A stretch of 64,000 nt of DNA from Nocardiopsis kunsanensis DSM 44524 (GCF_000340965.1 NZ_ANAY01000019.1:62001-126000); one strand, 5' to 3'; positions 37,083 through 46,775 are shown, counted from the first letter of the stretch. The notes: generated by a model from the sequence alone, not told the origin. Program-made: numbers and translations.

Positions 37083-38759
37083 TTAATGCCCGTCCTCGTC
37101 CTCCTCGGGGCCCTCCTGGGAGGTGTGGTCGTGGGTGTGGTGCAGGTGGTGGCCGCTGTGCGGTTCCACGTCGCGCACCGTCACGTTGTCCTTCGTGTAC
37201 CAGTGCGCGAGCGCCCTGCGGAGCTTGCCCATGCCCTTGCGGGCATCGGGGTTCTCCACACCGCTCGAGTCCACGTCCTCTTCCTGCAGGACGGTGGAGG
37301 AGGGGTCCTTCTTGCTGCTCAGGACCTCCACGGTCTCGCTGGAGCTCTCCTTGTGCACCTCGATGAACTCACCGCTGGGCAGCTGCTGGATGGTGCCGCT
37401 CTCGTAACCGTGCTCCAGGGTCTCCCGGTCACGGCGCTGCAGCCCGAGGCAGATGCGCTTGGCGATGACGAACCCGAGGATCGGACCCGCGATCGCCAGG
37501 ACCCTGAAGATGTAGGTCGTCAGGTACAGGTCGATCGAGAAGGTCTCCGACAGGATGTCGTTGGAGCCCGCCAGCCACAGCACGCCGTAGAAGACGACAC
37601 CTGCCACACCCACACCGGTACGGACCGGAGCGTTGCGGGGGCGGTCGGCGACGTTGCGGGCGCGCTTGTCACCGGTGATCCACTGCTCGATGAACGGCCA
37701 CAGGGCCAGACCACCGAAGATCAGGCCCGGGATGACCAGACCGGGCACGAGGACCGCGACCATGATCGGGTATCCGGGACCGATCGGGATCGTGAAGTCG
37801 AGCCAGTTCGGGAAGATTCGCAGTGAACCCTCCATGAAGCCCATGTACCAGTCCGGCTGGAGACCGGAGGTGATGGACGTCGGCGTGAACGGCCCGAACA
37901 GGTGGACGGGGTTGATCTGGACGAACGCGCTCAGACCCGCGATCACGGCGAAGGTGAAGAAGAAGAACCCACCCGCCTTGACCGCGAAGGCCGGGAACAT
38001 GGGTGTCCCGACCACTGTTCTGTCGGTTTTCCCCACCCCTGGGTACTGGGTGTGTTTCTGGTGCCACAGGATCATGAAGTGCGCGACGATCAATCCCAGC
38101 AACAACGCCGGGATCAGCAGAACGTGCAGCACGTACAACCTGGTGATGATGTCCTCGCCGGGGAACTCCCCGCCGAAGAGGAACATCGAGATGTAGGTAC
38201 CGACGAGCGGGATCGCCAGCATCACGCCTTGCAGGATCCGCACGCCCATACCCGAGGGCAGGTCGTCCGGCAAGGAGTAGCCGAAGAGGCCCTCCACCAT
38301 CGCCAGAGCGAAGATCGCCACACCGATGAGCCAGTTGATCTCGCGCGGCTTGCGGAACGCACCGGTGAAGAACACACGGAGCATGTGGATCACCAGGGCG
38401 GCGACGAAGATCAGCGCCGCCCAGTGGTGGATCTGCCGCATCAGGAAACCACCGCGCACATCGAAGTCGATGTACAGCGTGGAGGCGAACGCCTCCGACA
38501 TCGGGACGCCCTGCAGGCGTTCGTAGGAGCCGTCGTAGACGATCTCCATCATGCTGGGCTTGAACCAGAGCGTCAGGAAGACGCCGGTGACCAGCAGAAT
38601 GATGAACGAGTAGAGCGCGATCTCGCCCAGCATGAACGACCAGTGGTTGGGGAAGACCTTGCGGAGGTTCTTCTCACCGGTCTTGGCCAGGTGGAATCGG
38701 TCGTCGATGTAGTTACCGACGCCGCGCAGTGCCTTGGGTGCCTGAGTCGTCTTGCTCAT
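37083..38759 (-). CDS. qcrB: Cytochrome bc1 complex cytochrome b subunit
   Basis: Membrane core of complex III, oxidising menaquinol and passing electrons to QcrA and QcrC. 558 residues with about eight or nine membrane helices. Heme b ligands lie in QIHHWAALIFVAALVIHMLR and in helix 4 (LHVLLIPALLLGLIVAHF); the quinol-site motif PDWYMG (actinobacterial form of PEW) is visible. The last 100 residues are a His/Glu-rich cytoplasmic tail (HSGHHLHHTHDH), common in actinobacteria. It follows qcrA with a one-base TGATG overlap. Confidence 0.96.
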   Translation of the reverse strand: MSKTTQAPKALRGVGNYIDDRFHLAKTGEKNLRKVFPNHWSFMLGEIALYSFIILLVTGVFLTLWFKPSMMEIVYDGSYERLQGVPMSEAFASTLYIDFDVRGGFLMRQIHHWAALIFVAALVIHMLRVFFTGAFRKPREINWLIGVAIFALAMVEGLFGYSLPDDLPSGMGVRILQGVMLAIPLVGTYISMFLFGGEFPGEDIITRLYVLHVLLIPALLLGLIVAHFMILWHQKHTQYPGVGKTDRTVVGTPMFPAFAVKAGGFFFFTFAVIAGLSAFVQINPVHLFGPFTPTSITSGLQPDWYMGFMEGSLRIFPNWLDFTIPIGPGYPIMVAVLVPGLVIPGLIFGGLALWPFIEQWITGDKRARNVADRPRNAPVRTGVGVAGVVFYGVLWLAGSNDILSETFSIDLYLTTYIFRVLAIAGPILGFVIAKRICLGLQRRDRETLEHGYESGTIQQLPSGEFIEVHKESSSETVEVLSSKKDPSSTVLQEEDVDSSGVENPDARKGMGKLRRALAHWYTKDNVTVRDVEPHSGHHLHHTHDHTSQEGPEEDEDGH

Positions 38760-39913
38760 CAGCTGCCGCTACCCCCCTGGTATTCCCAGAACGTCGGACC
38801 GGGCGGCTCGTTGAAGTCGCCGGTCGAGATGAGGTAGCCCTCATCGTCCACACCGATCGGGAGCTGCGGCAGACCGCGGTGGGCCGGACCGAAGACGACC
38901 TTGGCCGCGTCCGCGGCATCGAACGTCGACTGGTGGCACGGACACAGGATGCGGTGCGTCGTGCGCTCGTACAGCGCCGCCGGGCAGCCGACGTGCGTGC
39001 AGATCTTCGAGTAGGCGACGATCCCGTTGTACGTCCAGTTCATGTGGGTCTCGTCGGAGTCCTCCGAGACCGGCTGGTTCATGCCTTCCTTCCAGTCGCC
39101 CTCCGGGACCTTGATCAGAAGGATCACGGATTTCGCCTGGTCGTTCATGCTGATGCCGTGCGGGTACCGCTCGTCGTCGATGGCGGGCAGGGCGGAGATC
39201 ATCCCGTTGGGGTCGTTCTCCAGGTCCTCGGCCCGCAGGGCACGGTGGGTGCCCTCGACGTACATGCGCCGCCCGTTCTCCCACGGGGTGTGGTGCATCT
39301 TCTCCCGGGGCAGCGGACCCAGGTCGCGCAGCAGCACGACGGGCGCGATGCCCAGCGGGATCATCGACGCGAGGAGAGTACGGCGCATGAGCGGACGCTT
39401 GGTGAAGCCGCTCTCGTCGGCGCCCTTCATGAAGAACTCGCTGAAGGAGCCCTTCTCCTCCTCGTTGGAGGGCAGCTCGTCGTAGGGCGAGTGCACCTCG
39501 TAGTGGGGCATCACGTTGCGGGCCCACACGGTCATACCCGCGCCGATACCGAACATCGCCAGGGTGAGCGTGCCACCCAGCAGCATGTTCGAGTACTGCG
39601 CGATCTGCGGGTCCGCGATCATCGGCTCGCCGGACGAGTTCGGCGGGAAGACGAAGTAGGACGCGATGAAGGCGATACCGGCCAGAGTGGCGATGATGAA
39701 CCACGCCGACGCCATCTTGTCCCCGCGCCGCATCTGCTCCTCGGAGCGAAGGTGCGTCTCGAAGGGCTCGAAGGGCCCGGCGTGGGCGCTCTCGTTCTCT
39801 GCCGGCTGTTCGGAGACCACACGCTCCTCGGCGGAGGACGACGGGGTGCCGACCACGCGCTCGGGCTTGTCGTCCCCGGCCTCGTTCTTGTCGTTGTTGT
39901 TGTTCTCAGTCAT
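38759..39913 (-). CDS. qcrA: Rieske iron-sulfur subunit of the bc1 complex
   Basis: 384-residue actinobacterial Rieske protein with three predicted membrane helices (ASAWFIIATLAGIAFIASYF, MLLGGTLTLAMFGIGAGM, LLASMIPLGIAPVVLL), longer than the single-helix proteobacterial form. The [2Fe-2S] motifs are CTHVGCPA and CPCHQSTFD. ATG at 39913 is chosen; a GTG at 39919 is in frame. Overlaps qcrC by 8 bases. Confidence 0.95.
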   Translation of the reverse strand: MTENNNNDKNEAGDDKPERVVGTPSSSAEERVVSEQPAENESAHAGPFEPFETHLRSEEQMRRGDKMASAWFIIATLAGIAFIASYFVFPPNSSGEPMIADPQIAQYSNMLLGGTLTLAMFGIGAGMTVWARNVMPHYEVHSPYDELPSNEEEKGSFSEFFMKGADESGFTKRPLMRRTLLASMIPLGIAPVVLLRDLGPLPREKMHHTPWENGRRMYVEGTHRALRAEDLENDPNGMISALPAIDDERYPHGISMNDQAKSVILLIKVPEGDWKEGMNQPVSEDSDETHMNWTYNGIVAYSKICTHVGCPAALYERTTHRILCPCHQSTFDAADAAKVVFGPAHRGLPQLPIGVDDEGYLISTGDFNEPPGPTFWEYQGGSGS

Positions 39914-40844
39914 GGGCACGCTGCTTCGCGGTGATCCAGATCGCGCAGGCCACGATCAGGGAGAGACCCACGGTCCACCCGATGAAGCCCTCGGCAACCT
40001 GACCGACGCGGTCCAGGGCGAAGATCCCGCCCGCATCGGGTTCGGCCTGGAGGGTCTTCACATAGGAGATGAGTTCCTGCTTCTCCTCCGGAACGATGAC
40101 GCCGTCACTGAACATCGGCATGGCGCCGGGACCGCTGACCATGGCCTCGTAGATCTCGCGCGGGGTCGCGTCGTGGATCTCGGGGGCCCAACGGCCGTCG
40201 GTCAGGGCTCCGCCCCCGCCGGACCAGCTGTGGCAGTGCGCACAGTTGGTCAGGTAGAGCTTCATGCCCTCGTCGGTGTCGCTGGCACCTTCGATGTAGG
40301 AGTCGTACTCGGCCTCGTAGGTCTCGAGGGCCTCCTCGTAGGAGCCCTCGTCCTCGAAGTCCTCGCGCTGCGGCTCCTTGCCCGGCACCTCGTAAGGCAC
40401 GTCGGGCCCGGCTTCGCCGTCCCTGATCTCCGCGTCGTAGTACGCGATCAGGTTGGTGAGTTCCTCCTCGGACATGACCATGTCCCTGCGGGGCATCTGG
40501 CTGTCCGGGTCCATGGACGGCATACGTCCGGTGCTGACCTGGAAGTCGACCGAAGCGGAACCGGCCTCACGCAGGTCGGGCCCGTTCGGGCCGCCGGAGC
40601 CGTCCTGACCGTGGCAGCTCGCACACGTCTGGTCGAAGATGGCCCGGCCTTCGGCGATGTCGACGTCGTCCGGGTCCGGTGCCTCAGCGGAGAGGGTCTG
40701 TGCCCTGGCTTCCTCGGCGGTGGGGGCCATCGCGGCGTACCCCACGCCGAACAGGGCTAGCGCGAGGATGACGACGACATACCCCGCCAGGGGATGCCGC
40801 CGCCGCGCGGTAATCCATTTCACGGTTTCCCCGTTTCGGGTCAC
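39906..40844 (-). CDS. qcrC: Diheme cytochrome c subunit of the bc1 complex
   Basis: 312 residues. N-terminal signal-anchor ([21 protein letters not shown]), two c-type heme sites CASCH and CAHCH, and a C-terminal membrane helix ([19 protein letters not shown]). The two hemes replace a soluble cytochrome c and carry electrons straight to the aa3 oxidase in the supercomplex. GTG at 40844 overlaps the ctaE stop (GTGA). Confidence 0.95.
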   Translation of the reverse strand: MTRNGETVKWITARRRHPLAGYVVVILALALFGVGYAAMAPTAEEARAQTLSAEAPDPDDVDIAEGRAIFDQTCASCHGQDGSGGPNGPDLREAGSASVDFQVSTGRMPSMDPDSQMPRRDMVMSEEELTNLIAYYDAEIRDGEAGPDVPYEVPGKEPQREDFEDEGSYEEALETYEAEYDSYIEGASDTDEGMKLYLTNCAHCHSWSGGGGALTDGRWAPEIHDATPREIYEAMVSGPGAMPMFSDGVIVPEEKQELISYVKTLQAEPDAGGIFALDRVGQVAEGFIGWTVGLSLIVACAIWITAKQRAHD

Positions 40845-41467
40845 TGGATGAAGTAGATGGTGAAGAACAAAGCGACCCAGACGACGTCGACGAAGTGCCA
40901 GTAGTAGGACACGACGATCGCACTGGTCGCCTGCTGGTGAGTGAAGCGCTTCGCGGCGTACGTACGTCCCAACATGATGAGGAACGCGATCAACCCACCG
41001 ATGACGTGGAGTCCGTGGAAGCCCGTGGTCAAGAAGAACATCGATCCGTAGGAACTCGACTGCAGAGTCAGTCCCTCGTGAACGATGAGCTCGTAGTACT
41101 CATAAGCCTGTCCACAGATGAAGAACAGGCCCATGAAGAACGTGATGAAGAACCACATACGCAGCTTCCGGACATCCCCGCGCTCCGCGGCCCAGACGCC
41201 GAACTGCGCAGTGAAGCTGGAAGCCACCAGGACCACGGTGATGGTCGACGCCCACGGAACGTTCAGGTGGGCGTCCGGCCAGGCCCCGAGGTCGGGGTCT
41301 CCGGTGATCACCGATCGGATGGTGAAGTACATCGCGAACAGCGCAGCGAAGAACATGAGCTCGTTGGCAAGCCAAACGATGGTGCCAACGCTCACCAGGT
41401 CAGGACGCTTTGCCGCACCATGCGCTGGTGTCGGTGCTGTTTTTGGGTTCGCGGTTGCTGTCGCCAC
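40841..41467 (-). CDS. ctaE: Cytochrome c oxidase subunit III
   Basis: 208-residue subunit with five predicted membrane helices; [36 protein letters not shown] and [20 protein letters not shown] are signatures. GTG at 41467 ([10 protein letters not shown]) is preceded by TAATAA and 7 bases, without a ribosome binding site, so a leaderless start is likely. Upstream in-frame codons encode Arg-rich sequence and are excluded. First gene of ctaE-qcrCAB. Confidence 0.95.
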   Translation of the reverse strand: MATATANPKTAPTPAHGAAKRPDLVSVGTIVWLANELMFFAALFAMYFTIRSVITGDPDLGAWPDAHLNVPWASTITVVLVASSFTAQFGVWAAERGDVRKLRMWFFITFFMGLFFICGQAYEYYELIVHEGLTLQSSSYGSMFFLTTGFHGLHVIGGLIAFLIMLGRTYAAKRFTHQQATSAIVVSYYWHFVDVVWVALFFTIYFIQ

Positions 41468-41948
41468 GGGAGCATTATTACGGCATCTCGCGCAGCGCCG
41501 TACTCGACCCCCCGTAAGGCGACGGATCAGCACCGGCATCGACCGCTCACAAGCGCCCGGAGGCCCACCTGCCCGTGACTCGGGCGTTACTGTAACGATC
41601 GGCTCGGCCGAGGCGCTTCTACGACACGCTGTAGGCGCCACACCGGCCTGATCCTGGGCGTCCCGGGCTTTTCCGTACCCCTGGGAGGCGCCCGCGAACC
41701 GCTCCCGATCATCGCGAGAGCAACAAAAGCATCACCGTTGCATAACATGACCGCTGGGGGTGGTGATTCAGGCCACCCGGGCACCCCAGGTGGGCTGGTG
41801 TCCAACATCTCAACGTGCGGGACGTCCCCGGGCCTTCTCTGTGCACCACGAGCGCGAGGGAATACAGTCGGAGGGGAACAGCCAAGGAACCCCCTGCGGC
41901 CGCGCCTCGGGCGACGGCCGCGGACCGACGTGATGGGACGGTTGCGCG
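41468..41948. other. Divergent control region between ctaE and the receiver gene
   Basis: About 480 bases without a supported gene. It holds a 13-bp palindrome CGTTACTGTAACG (41585-41597) and GGGTGG/CCACCC arms near 41758-41778. Confidence 0.5.
41475..41480 (-). promoter_or_regulatory. -10 hexamer for ctaE-qcrCAB
   Basis: TAATAA on the minus strand, 7 bases before the ctaE GTG; AT-rich compared with its surroundings. Confidence 0.5.
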
Positions 41949-42389
41949 ATGGTGGGCAGTGGTACCGACTCCGGCACCAGGATGCGCGTGCTGATCTACA
42001 GCGACAACGCTGAGACCCGTGAGCAGGTGCGCCTGGCCGTGGGCCGCCGGCCCGCCGCGGACGTGCCCAAGGTGGAGTTCTTCGAGTGCGCGACCGCCCC
42101 CGCGGTCATCAACAAGCTGGACTCCCAGGACCCGGACGACCGCATCGACGTGGCGGTCTTCGACGGCGAGGCCGCTTCCCCCGTGGGTGGCATGGGCCTG
42201 TGCCGCCAGGTCAAGAACGAGATCTTCCGCTGCCCGCCGGTCCTGCTGCTGGTGGGACGGCGCGACGACGGCTGGCTCGGTACGTGGTCGCGCGCCGAGG
42301 CCGTCGTCAGCCATCCGCTCGACCCCGTCGCCCTGGCGGAGTCCCTGGCCGAGCTCATGCGCTCACGCACGATGCTCGTCGACGGGTGA
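41949..42389 (+). CDS. Stand-alone degenerate receiver-domain protein
   Basis: 146-residue protein with a CheY-like fold pattern (MRVLIYSDNAETREQVRLAV, VAVFDGEA, VLLLVGRRDDGW, AVVSHPLDP). The phosphorylation Asp is kept (VFDGE). The paired acidic residues near the N-terminus are reduced to one, and the Lys before Pro in the last strand is His, so normal phosphorylation is doubtful. No output domain. ATG at 41949 has a weak GGGACGG upstream; an in-frame ATG at 41982 begins the fold itself. Confidence 0.75.
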   Translation: MVGSGTDSGTRMRVLIYSDNAETREQVRLAVGRRPAADVPKVEFFECATAPAVINKLDSQDPDDRIDVAVFDGEAASPVGGMGLCRQVKNEIFRCPPVLLLVGRRDDGWLGTWSRAEAVVSHPLDPVALAESLAELMRSRTMLVDG

Positions 42390-42523
42390 GGCACGTGGCT
42401 CACCCGCACGGTCCGACCGCGCAGGAGGACGGCCAGGAGCATCTGCTGCGCCGTCTCGTCCTGGGCGGGGCTCTCAACCACGGTGCCGACATCGGGCGAT
42501 GGCGCGGCCCTGCGCCTCTTTAG
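42386..42523 (+). CDS. Possible 45-codon coupled small ORF
   Basis: The GTG at 42386 overlaps the preceding stop (GTGA) and runs to a TAG at 42521. The product includes DGQEHLLRRLVLGGALNHGAD. The arrangement suits coupled translation, but codon evidence is weak and I do not recognise the product. Confidence 0.3.
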   Translation: MRHVAHPHGPTAQEDGQEHLLRRLVLGGALNHGADIGRWRGPAPL

Positions 42524-42611
42524 AACCTGCAAGCGCGGACCGGCCTGCCATGCAGCCCGTCCGGCACCGCCGAAAAGCCCCTTTGCCGTGCACAGCCCGT
42601 GGAGTCACACC

Positions 42612-43703
42612 ATGAACGCCCCGACCTCAGCAAGCCCTGCCGACGAACCCTCCGCCGTGACCGAGCGGAACTGGTCCAACCTCATCACCGTGCTGCTCGG
42701 CGGGACCGACCTGAGCGCCGCCGACACCGAGTGGGCGATGAACGAGATCATGTCGGGCTCGGCCACCGACGCCCAGGTCGCAGGTTTCGCGATCGCCCTG
42801 CGTGCCAAGGGCGAGAGCGTCTCGGAGGTCACCGGGCTGGCCGAGGGCATGCTCGGCAACGCCGTGGGCCTACAGGTCCCGGGGCCGAGTCTGGACATCG
42901 TGGGTACCGGCGGCGACCGCGCACACACGGTGAACGTCTCGACCATGGCCGCGATCGTCTCGGCCGCGGCGGGCGCGCGTGTGGTCAAGCACGGGAACCG
43001 GGCGGCTTCCTCCTCCTGCGGGACCGCCGACGTGCTCGAGCGCCTGGGTGTGGTGCTGGACCTGCCCCCTCACATGACGGCGCGGGTGGCCGAGGAGGCC
43101 GGCATCACCTTCGCGTTCGCGCCGATGTTCCACCCGTCGTTGAAGTTCGCCGCCAAGCCGCGCCGTGAGCTGGCGGTGCCGACGGTGTTCAACTTCCTGG
43201 GGCCGCTGACCAATCCGGCCCGGCCCACCACCTCGGCGATCGGGGTCTTCGACGAGGCCATGTGCGAGACCATCGCCGGGGTCTTCGCCCGGCGTGGCTC
43301 GGACGCCCTGGTCTTCCGCGGTGACGACGGTATCGACGAGCTGACGATCTCCACCACGTCCACGGTCTGGGTGGTGCGTGGGGGCAGGGCCCGGCGCGAG
43401 GTCCTCGACCCCGTGGAACTGGGGATCCCCCGCTCCGCGCAGGACGCTCTGCGCGGCGGGGACGTGGAGTTCAACGCCCGGGCCGTGCGCGAGACGGTCG
43501 AGGGCCGCAAGGGACCGGTACGCGACGCAGTCCTGCTCAACGCGGGTGCGGCGCTGGCGGCGGTGGACGGCGTCGAGGGGTCCCTGACCGAGGCGGTGCG
43601 CTCCGGTTGTGAGCGGGCCGCGCAGGCCATCGACAGCGGGGCGGCCCGGCACGCTCTGGAGACGTGGGTGGAAACCAGCCAGGCACACGCCAAGCACGTC
43701 TGA
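42612..43703 (+). CDS. trpD: Anthranilate phosphoribosyltransferase
   Basis: Transfers phosphoribose from PRPP to anthranilate in tryptophan synthesis. 363 residues. GTGGDRAHTVNVST starts at residue 98 (PRPP/metal motif), KHGNRAASSSCGTADVLE binds anthranilate, and NFLGPLTNPARP is the second conserved block. ATG at 42612 with GGAG 7 bases upstream. No other trp gene is adjacent, so it is a detached trpD; it is not preceded by a leader peptide I can see. Confidence 0.95.
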   Translation: MNAPTSASPADEPSAVTERNWSNLITVLLGGTDLSAADTEWAMNEIMSGSATDAQVAGFAIALRAKGESVSEVTGLAEGMLGNAVGLQVPGPSLDIVGTGGDRAHTVNVSTMAAIVSAAAGARVVKHGNRAASSSCGTADVLERLGVVLDLPPHMTARVAEEAGITFAFAPMFHPSLKFAAKPRRELAVPTVFNFLGPLTNPARPTTSAIGVFDEAMCETIAGVFARRGSDALVFRGDDGIDELTISTTSTVWVVRGGRARREVLDPVELGIPRSAQDALRGGDVEFNARAVRETVEGRKGPVRDAVLLNAGAALAAVDGVEGSLTEAVRSGCERAAQAIDSGAARHALETWVETSQAHAKHV

Positions 43704-43731
43704 GAACACCGCCGGCCCCGGGGCACGGCAG

Positions 43732-43763
43732 GGGGCGGATCCGCCGTTCGGCGGATCCGCCCC
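43732..43763. terminator. Perfect 14-bp terminator after trpD
   Basis: GGGGCGGATCCGCC (43732-43745) pairs exactly with 43750-43763 around the loop GTTC. It lies between convergent genes. Confidence 0.85.
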
Positions 43764-43814
43764 GCTTCGTGCGGGCCGTGCGGAGGTTCTGTGTGCGAGC
43801 CCCGCGGCAGGCCG

Positions 43815-44090
43815 TCACCAGCCCAACGCGAAGGCCGATTCCAGGTCGTGCTTGGAGTAGGCCTGGAACGAGATGTGGGTGTCCGAGGAGAGCACCCCCG
43901 GGACCTTGTTGACGTGGCCGGGGATGACGTCGGCGAGGTCCTCGTGGCGGCGCACGCGCACCATGGCGATGAGGTCGACGCCGCCGGTGACGGAGTAGAC
44001 CTCGCTGACCCCCTCGATCTCCGCGATCGCCTCGGCGACCTCGGGGATGCGGTTGACGTCGGCCTTGATCATGACGATCGCGGTGATCAC
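43815..44090 (-). CDS. Lrp/AsnC ligand-binding (RAM) domain protein without a DNA-binding domain
   Basis: 91 residues equal to the RAM domain alone (MITAIVMIKADVNRIPEVAE, then YSVTGGVDLIAMVRV). Full Lrp proteins have an N-terminal helix-turn-helix that is missing here. Such stand-alone proteins bind amino acids and may assemble with full Lrp proteins. GTG at 44090 with AGGAG 5 bases upstream. Confidence 0.88.
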   Translation of the reverse strand: MITAIVMIKADVNRIPEVAEAIAEIEGVSEVYSVTGGVDLIAMVRVRRHEDLADVIPGHVNKVPGVLSSDTHISFQAYSKHDLESAFALGW

Positions 44091-44302
44091 TGTGTCTCCT
44101 GGGTTGCTAGGGCGTGGGCGGGTCCGGGTCCCGGCCGCCGCTCAGCGTCCAGGACCTGTCCGTCAACACTGTCTCAGCCCCCGGGACCTGGTTCGGTGCG
44201 CCCCGGCGGGGTTCTGGGGCCCCGAGGGTGATCCCCGGCGGGGGTTTCCGTGGCGGGACGCGGGTGGGCCCGTCGGAGCGGAGCGGGGCCGAGGAGCACA
44301 GT

Positions 44303-45067
44303 TCAGTAGACGTCGGACAGGCGTGTGCCGGAACGCCAGCGCAGTCGGTAGACCACCAGTCCCAGGACGACCCCGGCGATGAACCCGTACACGTGCGCGG
44401 CGTAGGCCACGCCGGACCCCTCGCCGGGCGCTTCGGAACCGGTGACGTAGAGAAGATACTGGAGGACGAAGTAGCTTCCCACCAGTGCCCATCCGGGCAA
44501 CCGCATGGGGACGACCACGAACACCAGGGTCGTGACCCGGCTGCGGAACTGCACGACGAGGTAGGCCCCGAGGACCCCGGAGATCGCCCCTGAGGCCCCC
44601 ACCATGGGCACTTCCCCGTCCAGGTCGCTCAGGGTCTGGCCCAGGGCGGCCGCCAGACCGGTGGCCAGGTAGAGCGCCAGGAAGCGCAGGCGGCCGATGC
44701 GGTCCTCCACCACCGGCCCGAAAACGAACAGGTAGACCATGTTGCCGAGCAGGTGGGCGGCGCCCCCGTGCACGAACATGGAGCTCAGCAGCGAGAACCA
44801 GACCGCTTTGCCCCCGATCCGACCGCACTCGGGGACTATGGGGGCGGCCAGGCCGGTGGTTCCGGTGAGTTCGGCGGGTACCGCACCCCAACGCATGAAG
44901 TAGTCCTGGATCGCGCAGAAGCGCTCGACGGCTTCCGGCGGGTACCAGACGGCCGTGGCGGCCTGGGGTGAGGCCAGGTAGACGAGGACGTTGGCCGCGA
45001 TCAGGGCATAGGCGACCACGGGGGCCCGACGGACCGGGTAGTCGTCATTGAGCGGGAGCGCGGCCAT
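44303..45067 (-). CDS. Rhomboid-family intramembrane serine protease
   Basis: 254 residues with six or more membrane helices. The catalytic serine is in GASGAISGVLGAY, HGGAAHLLGNMVYL supplies the conserved His/Asn loop, and a C-terminal His is in YAAHVYGFIAG. Substrates unknown. Its 5' end overlaps the 3' end of the nuclease gene by 23 bases. Confidence 0.9.
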   Translation of the reverse strand: MAALPLNDDYPVRRAPVVAYALIAANVLVYLASPQAATAVWYPPEAVERFCAIQDYFMRWGAVPAELTGTTGLAAPIVPECGRIGGKAVWFSLLSSMFVHGGAAHLLGNMVYLFVFGPVVEDRIGRLRFLALYLATGLAAALGQTLSDLDGEVPMVGASGAISGVLGAYLVVQFRSRVTTLVFVVVPMRLPGWALVGSYFVLQYLLYVTGSEAPGEGSGVAYAAHVYGFIAGVVLGLVVYRLRWRSGTRLSDVY

Positions 45068-46769
45068 GGGCCCAGTGTGTCATTTCGGCGTGGGCCTCCG
45101 CGCTCCGCAACGGGCATGTCCACTCGCCCTCGATGCGTACCAGGCGGGTGGCGGGGTCGGTGAGCCAGTCCAGGACGAGCTCGCCCTCGGCGGCGGTGGC
45201 TCTGGGGACGGGGCCCGGGCCGGGTTCGACGTGTTCTGCGGTGGCTTCCAGGGAGGCGAGGAAGGCCGCGGGGTCGGTACCCGGACGCAGGACGGCGCTG
45301 GCGGCCAGGCGACCGTGGCGCACGACACCGGTCTCCCACCCCAGGGCTCCGGGCCGGGTGGCGATCACCTGGGGCAGGACCGCCAGGGCAGTCAGGCGTT
45401 GGGAGCGCCCGGCCCCGCGCAGGAAGGCGGCGAGCCGGTCGCGCAGAGCCGCGGCCTCCTCGTAGCGCAGTTGCGCGGACATCTTCCTGATGCGGGCGGT
45501 GTGGAGGTCCACGACCGCCGCGGGATCGCCGGTCATGGCTTCACGGGCGGCATCGGCGTGGGCGGTGTAGTCGGCACGGCTCTCGGTGCCGTCGCAAGGG
45601 GCACCGCAACGGCCGAGCTGGGCGAGCACACAGGGTTCGACGGTGCGCCGGGGCGGATCGAAGGTGTGCGTGCACTGGCGCAGCGGGAAGGCGGCCAGGA
45701 GCGCCTCACGGGCGCGGTCGGCCTCCTTCAGGCCGGTGTAGGGCCCCAGGTACGGGGCGCCGTCGTCCTTGACGGACCGCACCACGGACAGGCGCGGGAA
45801 GGCCTCGGTGGTGAGTTTGACCCAGTGGACGCGTTCGGGGTGGCGCGAGCGGCGGTTGTAGGGCGGTTTGCGTTCGGCGATGAGGCGCAGTTCACGGACC
45901 GAGGCCTCCAGCTCGGTGGCGCACACGATGGGGGTCACCCCTTCGACGACGCGGGCCATCTCGCGGATGCGCTGCCGGTTCTCCGCAGCCGTGAAATAGG
46001 TGCGCACGCGGTGGCGCAGGTTCTTGCTCTTGCCCACGTAGAGGTCGGCGCCGTTGGCGTCGGTGAACACGTACACACCCGGGGCTTCGGGCACCCCTTC
46101 GGCGAGGTGGCGTTTGGCGATCTGCTGTTTGGTCGGGGGTTTGGTGACCGACCGCAGTTCCTCGAGGCTGTGCACGCCCATGGGGCCGAGGCGTTCGACG
46201 AGTCCGTGCAGGACGTCGACGGTGGCGCGGGCGTCGTCCAGGGCCCGGTGGTTGGGGGTGACCGGTGTGCCGAAGAAGGCGGCGAGGGTGCCGAGCTTGT
46301 GGTTGCGGGTCTCGCCCCGGCCCAGGACCGCACGGGCCAGGCGCAGGGTGTCGACCACGGGCGGGGCGGGCCAGGGGTGCCCGTGGCGTTCGCAGGCGGC
46401 CTTGAGGAACCCGGTGTCGAAGGAGGCGTTGTGGGCGACCAGGGCGGTGCCGGGGTCGCGGCGCAGGTACTCCAGGAGGTCGGGCAGGACCTCTTCCACG
46501 GGCGGGGCGGTGGCCACCATGGACTGGGTGATGCCGGTCAGGAGGGTGACGGTCGCGGGGATGGCGATGCCGGGGTTCACCAGGGTGGTGAACTCGTCGA
46601 CGGTCTCGCCTCCGCGGACCCGCACGGCCCCGATCTCGGTGATCCGCGCGTCGGTGGCGCTGGTGCCCGTCGTCTCGAGGTCCAGTACGACGAACGTGGT
46701 CTCGGACAGAGGGAGACCGAGCTCGTCGATGCTGGTCTGGATGCCTTCATCGGCCTGGGGCTGTGACAC
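45045..46769 (-). CDS. DEDD exonuclease fused to a GIY-YIG (UvrC-like) nuclease
   Basis: 574 residues in two modules. Residues about 20-190 are a DnaQ-like 3'-5' exonuclease (VVLDLETTGTSATDARITEI, HNASFDTGFL, NHRALDDARATVDVL). From about 215, a GIY-YIG domain follows (PGVYVFTDANGADLYVGKSK, then LRHRVRTYF) with a UvrC-like C-terminal part. This fusion is common in actinobacteria; repair of DNA ends or lesions is likely but unproven. The GTG at 46769 is 6 bases after TACCCT, a leaderless pattern. Confidence 0.9.
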   Translation of the reverse strand: MSQPQADEGIQTSIDELGLPLSETTFVVLDLETTGTSATDARITEIGAVRVRGGETVDEFTTLVNPGIAIPATVTLLTGITQSMVATAPPVEEVLPDLLEYLRRDPGTALVAHNASFDTGFLKAACERHGHPWPAPPVVDTLRLARAVLGRGETRNHKLGTLAAFFGTPVTPNHRALDDARATVDVLHGLVERLGPMGVHSLEELRSVTKPPTKQQIAKRHLAEGVPEAPGVYVFTDANGADLYVGKSKNLRHRVRTYFTAAENRQRIREMARVVEGVTPIVCATELEASVRELRLIAERKPPYNRRSRHPERVHWVKLTTEAFPRLSVVRSVKDDGAPYLGPYTGLKEADRAREALLAAFPLRQCTHTFDPPRRTVEPCVLAQLGRCGAPCDGTESRADYTAHADAAREAMTGDPAAVVDLHTARIRKMSAQLRYEEAAALRDRLAAFLRGAGRSQRLTALAVLPQVIATRPGALGWETGVVRHGRLAASAVLRPGTDPAAFLASLEATAEHVEPGPGPVPRATAAEGELVLDWLTDPATRLVRIEGEWTCPLRSAEAHAEMTHWAHGRAPAQ

Positions 46770-46775
46770 CCGGAC

